From positions 21,527 to 85,526 of the forward strand of contig JBAUHI010000040.1 in the NCBI GenBank assembly GCA_049680185.1: 64,000 nucleotides of DNA, given 5' to 3'. Shown one piece after another: positions 60,363-64,000 of the stretch. How positions within the stretch are numbered: position 1 is the first letter of the stretch; each line of letters begins with the position of its first letter. This DNA is from CAMLHU01 sp049680185 (GTDB lineage: Bacteria; Gemmatimonadota; Gemmatimonadetes; Gemmatimonadales; GWC2-71-9). Under the pieces are notes generated by a model that did no database searches, was not told the DNA's origin, and saw only the letters and a list, made by a program, of their open reading frames with translations. A program made the position numbers and the translations under genes.

Positions 60363-63300
60363 TGGTCATCTCCGATTTTGCCATCAAGCGGCCGATCGTC
60401 ACCATCACGGTGATGATCGCGCTGGTCGCGTTCGGCATCGCATCGCTCCTCAATCTCCAGACCGACGAGTTCCCGGTCGTCTCCCAGCCGGTGGTGGTGA
60501 TCACGATCGCCTACCCGGGCGCCTCGCCCGCCACCGTCGAGCGCGAGATCGTCGAGCCGATCGAGGAAGGCGTCTTTGCCATCAGCGGGCTCGATGGCGA
60601 AAAGACCACCGCCACCGCGACCGACGGCCTGGCCCAGATCACGGCCTTCTTCTCGTTCGAGAAGAACGTCGACCAGGCCTCCCAGGACATCCGCGATGCG
60701 ATCTCGGCCCGGCGCTCCGACCTCCCGGTCGAGATGAAGGAGCCGGTGCTCACCCGCATCGATCCGGGCGACCTGCCGGTGATGCAGTTGGCGCTGACGT
60801 CGGATTCGCTCACGCCAGCGCAATTGACCCGCATCGCTGATCCGACCATCACGCGGGCGATCCGGGGCATCCCCGGTGTCGCCGAGGCCACTGTGGTGGG
60901 TGGGGTCAAGCGCGAGCTGACCGTGCAGCTCCATACCAGCGCACTCCAGTCCGCCGGTGTCAGTGTCTCTGATGTGGTCAACGCGCTCACCTCCCAGAAC
61001 CTGGCGGCGCCGGTGGGACGGATCACCAGCGGCCTGAACGAGACCGCCATCCGGCTCGCGGGGCGGCCGCAGCGCCCGGAGGATTTCTATAACCTCGTCG
61101 TGACCCAGCGGAACGGCCAGCCGATCCGCCTGGGCCAGCTCGCCGACGTGGCCGATGGCCACGAGGAGGCCCGCACTGAGGCGCTCTTCAACGAGCACGA
61201 GGCCGTCGGTATCGACATCAAGAAGACCCGGGAGGCCAGCACCACCGACGTATCGCGGCGGATCCACGAGGCGGTCGATCGCATCACGCCCACGCTCCCG
61301 CAAGGCGTCCATTTCAGCGTCGTCCAGGATGCCGGGGTCCGGGTGTCGAACGCGGTCGAGCACGTCGAGGAAGCGCTCATCGAGGGCGCGCTCCTCACCG
61401 TCATCGTGGTGTTCCTGTTCCTCAATTCCTGGCGCTCCACCGTCATCACTGGCCTGGCGCTCCCGGTCAGTGTCCTGGCCAGCTTCATCGCGGTGTGGGC
61501 CTTCGGCTTCACGCTCAACACGATGTCGCTGCTGGGTCTGTCGCTCTCGATCGGCATCCTGATCGATGACGCCATCGTGGTCCGGGAGAACATCGTCCGT
61601 CACATCGAGCTCGGCGCCGACCACTATCGCGCGGCGTTCGAAGGCACCGACGAGATCGGACTCGCCGTGGCGGCCACGACCTTCTCGATCATCGCGGTGT
61701 TCGTGCCGGTGGCGTTCATGTACGGGATCGCGGGCCAATGGTTCAAGCCCTTCGCGCTCACCATCGCCTGCTCGGTGCTGGTATCCCTGTTCGTGAGCTT
61801 TTCGCTCGACCCGATGCTCTCCGCGTACTGGGCCGACCCGGAGCTCGAGGCACACCAGAAAGGCCCCATCACTCGGGTCCTGGAGCGCTTCAACCTCTGG
61901 TTCAATCGTCAGGCGGACCGCTACCAGCAGGTCATTGCCTGGGCGCTCGACCACCGGCTTGCGATGGTGGGCATCGCGACGGCCACGTTCGTCGTGGCCA
62001 TCGCAATGATCCGGGCCGGCCATCCCGGCGGGGCGTTTGTTCCCGATTCCGATCGCAGCGAGATCAACATCATCGTCGAGACGCCGCCCGGCTCGAGCCT
62101 GGAATACACCCGCCGCAAGGTCGACGAGGTCGTGACCCTGCTCCGGCGCCACCGGGAGGTGGCCTACACCTATTCGACCCTCGGCACCCAGGTATTCCTC
62201 AAGGCGCCGGGCGTCGACCAGGCGCTGGTGTACGTGCGACTGGTGCCGCGCGCCGGTCGGTCGGTCGCCCAGCGTGATCTCGGCAGCCTGCTGCGCCGGG
62301 AGCTCTCCCAGCTCGGCGGGGCCGAGATCTCGGTCTTTACCAGCGGGTTCGGTGGGGCGATGAAGCAGGTCCAGCTGCAGTTGCGGGGGCCGGACATGGA
62401 GACCCTCACCGACCTGGCCCAGCGCATGGAGGCCGAGGTCAAGAAGGTGCCGGGAGCGGTGGATGTCGGACTCTCGGTCGAAGGAGACAAGCCTGAGCTC
62501 CAGGTGGACCTCCACCGAGGCCTGGCCGGGTCGCTCGGAATCACCGTGGGTCAGGTGGCGCTCTCGCTGCGACCGGCGTTCGCGGGGCTCCACGCAGGCG
62601 ATTGGGTCGATCCCGCCGGCGAGACCCGCGATGTCGAGGTCCGTTTGGCGCCCGACTCGCGGGCGCGCCCCTCGGACCTCGCGGCACTCCCGCTCGTGGT
62701 GGGCCGCGGTGCCAACGGCGCGCCGATCACGGTGCCGCTCGGCCAGGTGGCGGACATCCGGCAGGGTGTGGGCCCCGGCCAGATCAACCACCTCGACCGC
62801 GAAAAGGTCATCAACGTCGAGGCCAACGTCGAGGGCTCGCTCAATCAGGTGATGAGCGCCATCCGCGCGCGCATCGACAAGGTGCCGCTCCCGCCGGGCT
62901 ACGACCTGTCCACCGGTGGCGAAGCCCGCGACCAGAACGACGTCTTCACCCGGATCTTCACTGCCCTCTTCGTGGCGGTGCTCCTGATGTACCTGATCCT
63001 GGTGGTGCAGTTCGGGTCCTTCCTCGATCCGATCGCGATCCTCGTGTCGCTGCCGCTCTCGTTGATCGGCGTGGTGCTGGCGCTCGCCATCACGGGAGAT
63101 ACGCTCAATATCATGAGCCTCATCGGCGTCATCCTGCTGATGGGGATCGTGGCCAAGAACGCCATCCTGCTCATCGACTTTGCCAAATGGTCGCGCGAAA
63201 AAGGGATGCCGCTGCGCGAGGCGCTGATCGAGGCGGGCCGTATCCGGCTGCGGCCGATCCTGATGACCACGTTCGCGCTGGTGGCGGGCATGATGCCGGT

Positions 63301-63508
63301 GGCCATCGGTCACGGGGAAGGCGCCGACTTTCAGGCCCCGCTCGGACGCGCGGTGATCGGCGGCGTCATCACTTCGACGCTCCTGACGCTGCTGGTGATC
63401 CCCACTGTCTACGAGATCCTGGACAACTTCCGGGAGCGCGCGACCGCGCTCTTCCGCCGTGGGTCGGCGGTCCCGTCCCCGGAGACCCCGGAGCCGTACG
63501 CGCACTGA
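60362..63508 (+). CDS. RND multidrug efflux permease (AcrB/MexB-type, HAE1)
   Basis: 1048 aa, the normal RND length. Twelve helices in two halves, each with a large periplasmic loop. The helix-4 proton-relay aspartates appear in GILIDDAIVVREN (the last position differs from the common VVVEN), and the helix-10 lysine in MGIVAKNAILLIDF. N-terminus FAIKRPIVT is typical. It pumps drugs or lipophilic compounds from periplasm to TolC using proton flow. ATG 60362 overlaps the adaptor stop as TGATG. Confidence 0.95.
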   Translation: MVISDFAIKRPIVTITVMIALVAFGIASLLNLQTDEFPVVSQPVVVITIAYPGASPATVEREIVEPIEEGVFAISGLDGEKTTATATDGLAQITAFFSFEKNVDQASQDIRDAISARRSDLPVEMKEPVLTRIDPGDLPVMQLALTSDSLTPAQLTRIADPTITRAIRGIPGVAEATVVGGVKRELTVQLHTSALQSAGVSVSDVVNALTSQNLAAPVGRITSGLNETAIRLAGRPQRPEDFYNLVVTQRNGQPIRLGQLADVADGHEEARTEALFNEHEAVGIDIKKTREASTTDVSRRIHEAVDRITPTLPQGVHFSVVQDAGVRVSNAVEHVEEALIEGALLTVIVVFLFLNSWRSTVITGLALPVSVLASFIAVWAFGFTLNTMSLLGLSLSIGILIDDAIVVRENIVRHIELGADHYRAAFEGTDEIGLAVAATTFSIIAVFVPVAFMYGIAGQWFKPFALTIACSVLVSLFVSFSLDPMLSAYWADPELEAHQKGPITRVLERFNLWFNRQADRYQQVIAWALDHRLAMVGIATATFVVAIAMIRAGHPGGAFVPDSDRSEINIIVETPPGSSLEYTRRKVDEVVTLLRRHREVAYTYSTLGTQVFLKAPGVDQALVYVRLVPRAGRSVAQRDLGSLLRRELSQLGGAEISVFTSGFGGAMKQVQLQLRGPDMETLTDLAQRMEAEVKKVPGAVDVGLSVEGDKPELQVDLHRGLAGSLGITVGQVALSLRPAFAGLHAGDWVDPAGETRDVEVRLAPDSRARPSDLAALPLVVGRGANGAPITVPLGQVADIRQGVGPGQINHLDREKVINVEANVEGSLNQVMSAIRARIDKVPLPPGYDLSTGGEARDQNDVFTRIFTALFVAVLLMYLILVVQFGSFLDPIAILVSLPLSLIGVVLALAITGDTLNIMSLIGVILLMGIVAKNAILLIDFAKWSREKGMPLREALIEAGRIRLRPILMTTFALVAGMMPVAIGHGEGADFQAPLGRAVIGGVITSTLLTLLVIPTVYEILDNFRERATALFRRGSAVPSPETPEPYAH

Positions 63509-63533
63509 CGGGCCCGCCGGTTCCCTCCGACGG

Positions 63534-63562
63534 GGGCACGAGGGCAGATTGCTCTCGTGCCC
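63534..63562 (+). terminator. Hairpin at the end of the efflux operon
   Basis: GGGCACGAG (63534-63542) pairs perfectly with CTCGTGCCC (63554-63562) across an 11-nt loop and is followed by the pyrimidine-rich TTCGTGCTTCCCTTCC. It lies 25 bp behind the RND stop and overlaps the first candidate start of the next gene. Confidence 0.55.
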
Positions 63563-64000
63563 TTCGTGCTTCCCTTCCTGCTCCTCGTTGCGTGCCCTGA
63601 TTCCGGGGCGGCGCTCCGCGCCGCGCCTGAATGCGTCATTGCGGCCGCCCGCACCGAGCTGACCGCCGGAAGTCCCTGGCGCGCCACCCGCCTTCTCGCC
63701 CCGCTGCTCAAGGATCCCTCCACCCGTACCCCCGAGGCCGAATGGCTCGCGTCCCGCGCAGCCGCGGGGTGGGGCGGCTGGGCGGAGGTGCGGTCGATCC
63801 TCGGACAGAGTGGATGGCTTGATTCGCTCTATGACGGGTCGGGGCACGAACTCCTGGCCCGCGCGGCGCTCGCGCTGGGTGATGACTCGGTGGCGGAAGC
63901 CGAAGCGCGTCGCGCGCTGGCCCCATCAGTGGATCCCGCCACCAGGGGGGTGCGGCGGGTCCTCCTCGCACGCGCGCTCGACCGGCTCGGCAAGCTGGGC
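63557..64000 (+). CDS. Partial gene: envelope lipoprotein, helical-repeat (TPR-like) N-terminus
   Basis: Open from GTG 63557 to the window edge (at least 148 codons) with no stop. The N-terminus FVLPFLLLVAC is a short hydrophobic leader with a lipobox (C13). What follows is alanine- and leucine-rich helical pairs such as ARTELTAGSPWRATRLLAPLL and ARAALALGDDSVAEAEARRAL, like TPR or the U-domain of soluble lytic transglycosylases. The catalytic part would lie outside the window, so function is open. GTG 63566 is an alternative start free of the upstream hairpin. Confidence 0.55.
   Translation, partial: MPFVLPFLLLVACPDSGAALRAAPECVIAAARTELTAGSPWRATRLLAPLLKDPSTRTPEAEWLASRAAAGWGGWAEVRSILGQSGWLDSLYDGSGHELLARAALALGDDSVAEAEARRALAPSVDPATRGVRRVLLARALDRLGKLG

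Noticed and set aside
60074..63847. A 1257-codon open frame on the minus strand opposite the RND pump
   Set aside because: It is rich in Arg, His, Gly and Asp without any family motif and mirrors a clear RND gene; long antisense frames are expected at this GC content.
1..64000. tRNA, rRNA or tmRNA genes
   Set aside because: No T-loop or acceptor-like pattern was noticed in the intergenic gaps; a dedicated scan was not possible here.

Overview
The window is a high-GC chromosomal segment of a diderm bacterium, most likely a member of Gemmatimonadota. This is inferred from the gene families present: a PadR regulator paired with an ADOP-type permease, carboxypeptidase-regulatory-domain TonB receptors, a SprA-like giant outer-membrane protein, a PorV/PorQ protein, a GWxTD protein, LptF/LptG, and type IV pilus motors. 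Many genes start with GTG, and many neighbours overlap stop-to-start (ATGA or GTGA). No rRNA, tRNA, CRISPR array, transposase or phage gene was seen.

Layout. 1-4.5 kb: aquaporin, PadR regulator with an ADOP permease, and a lipoprotein MsrA. 4.5-10.2 kb (minus strand): a tightly overlapped eight-gene unit, read from an ECF sigma factor and its zinc anti-sigma factor through DUF92, a geranylgeranyl-reductase-like flavoprotein, a flavin reductase, a methyltransferase, an SRPBCC protein and a FabF-like ketosynthase. 10.4-12.2 kb: V4R-like protein and M24 peptidase. 12.3-24.6 kb (plus): a probable five-gene surface operon with a TonB receptor, a 1333-aa secreted protein ending in a type IX-like sorting domain, PorV/PorQ, a GWxTD protein and a repeat lipoprotein. 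It has a palindrome-containing promoter in front and a 28-bp-stem terminator behind. 24.8-28.5 kb (minus): ABC exporter and a fused heme A/heme O synthase. 28.9-33.7 kb: amino-acid permease and a second TonB receptor. 34-36.6 kb (minus): lptF-lptG. 36.7-43.7 kb: sprA overlapping a lipoprotein glutaminyl-cyclase-like M28 enzyme. 44-48.7 kb: helix-hairpin-helix protein and pilB-pilT-pilC. 48.8-55 kb: FtsX-type permease, aldo/keto reductase, and a GH2-mutarotase fusion. 55-56.7 kb: Hsp15-like S4 protein and GluQRS. 57.1-63.5 kb: TetR-TolC-adaptor-RND efflux operon, then a partial lipoprotein gene running off the end.

Main idea. SprA, PorV, a protein with a type IX-like C-terminal domain and a glutaminyl-cyclase-like enzyme co-occur here. 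Seven of the eight signal-peptidase-I type precursors have a predicted cleavage site that leaves glutamine at +1. Together these suggest a type IX-like secretion pathway combined with N-terminal pyroglutamate formation (the 'Q-rule' known from Bacteroidetes). This is inference from sequence reading, not proven.

Intergenic DNA holds several degenerate, often inverted arrays of 7-10 bp units, each site with its own unit.
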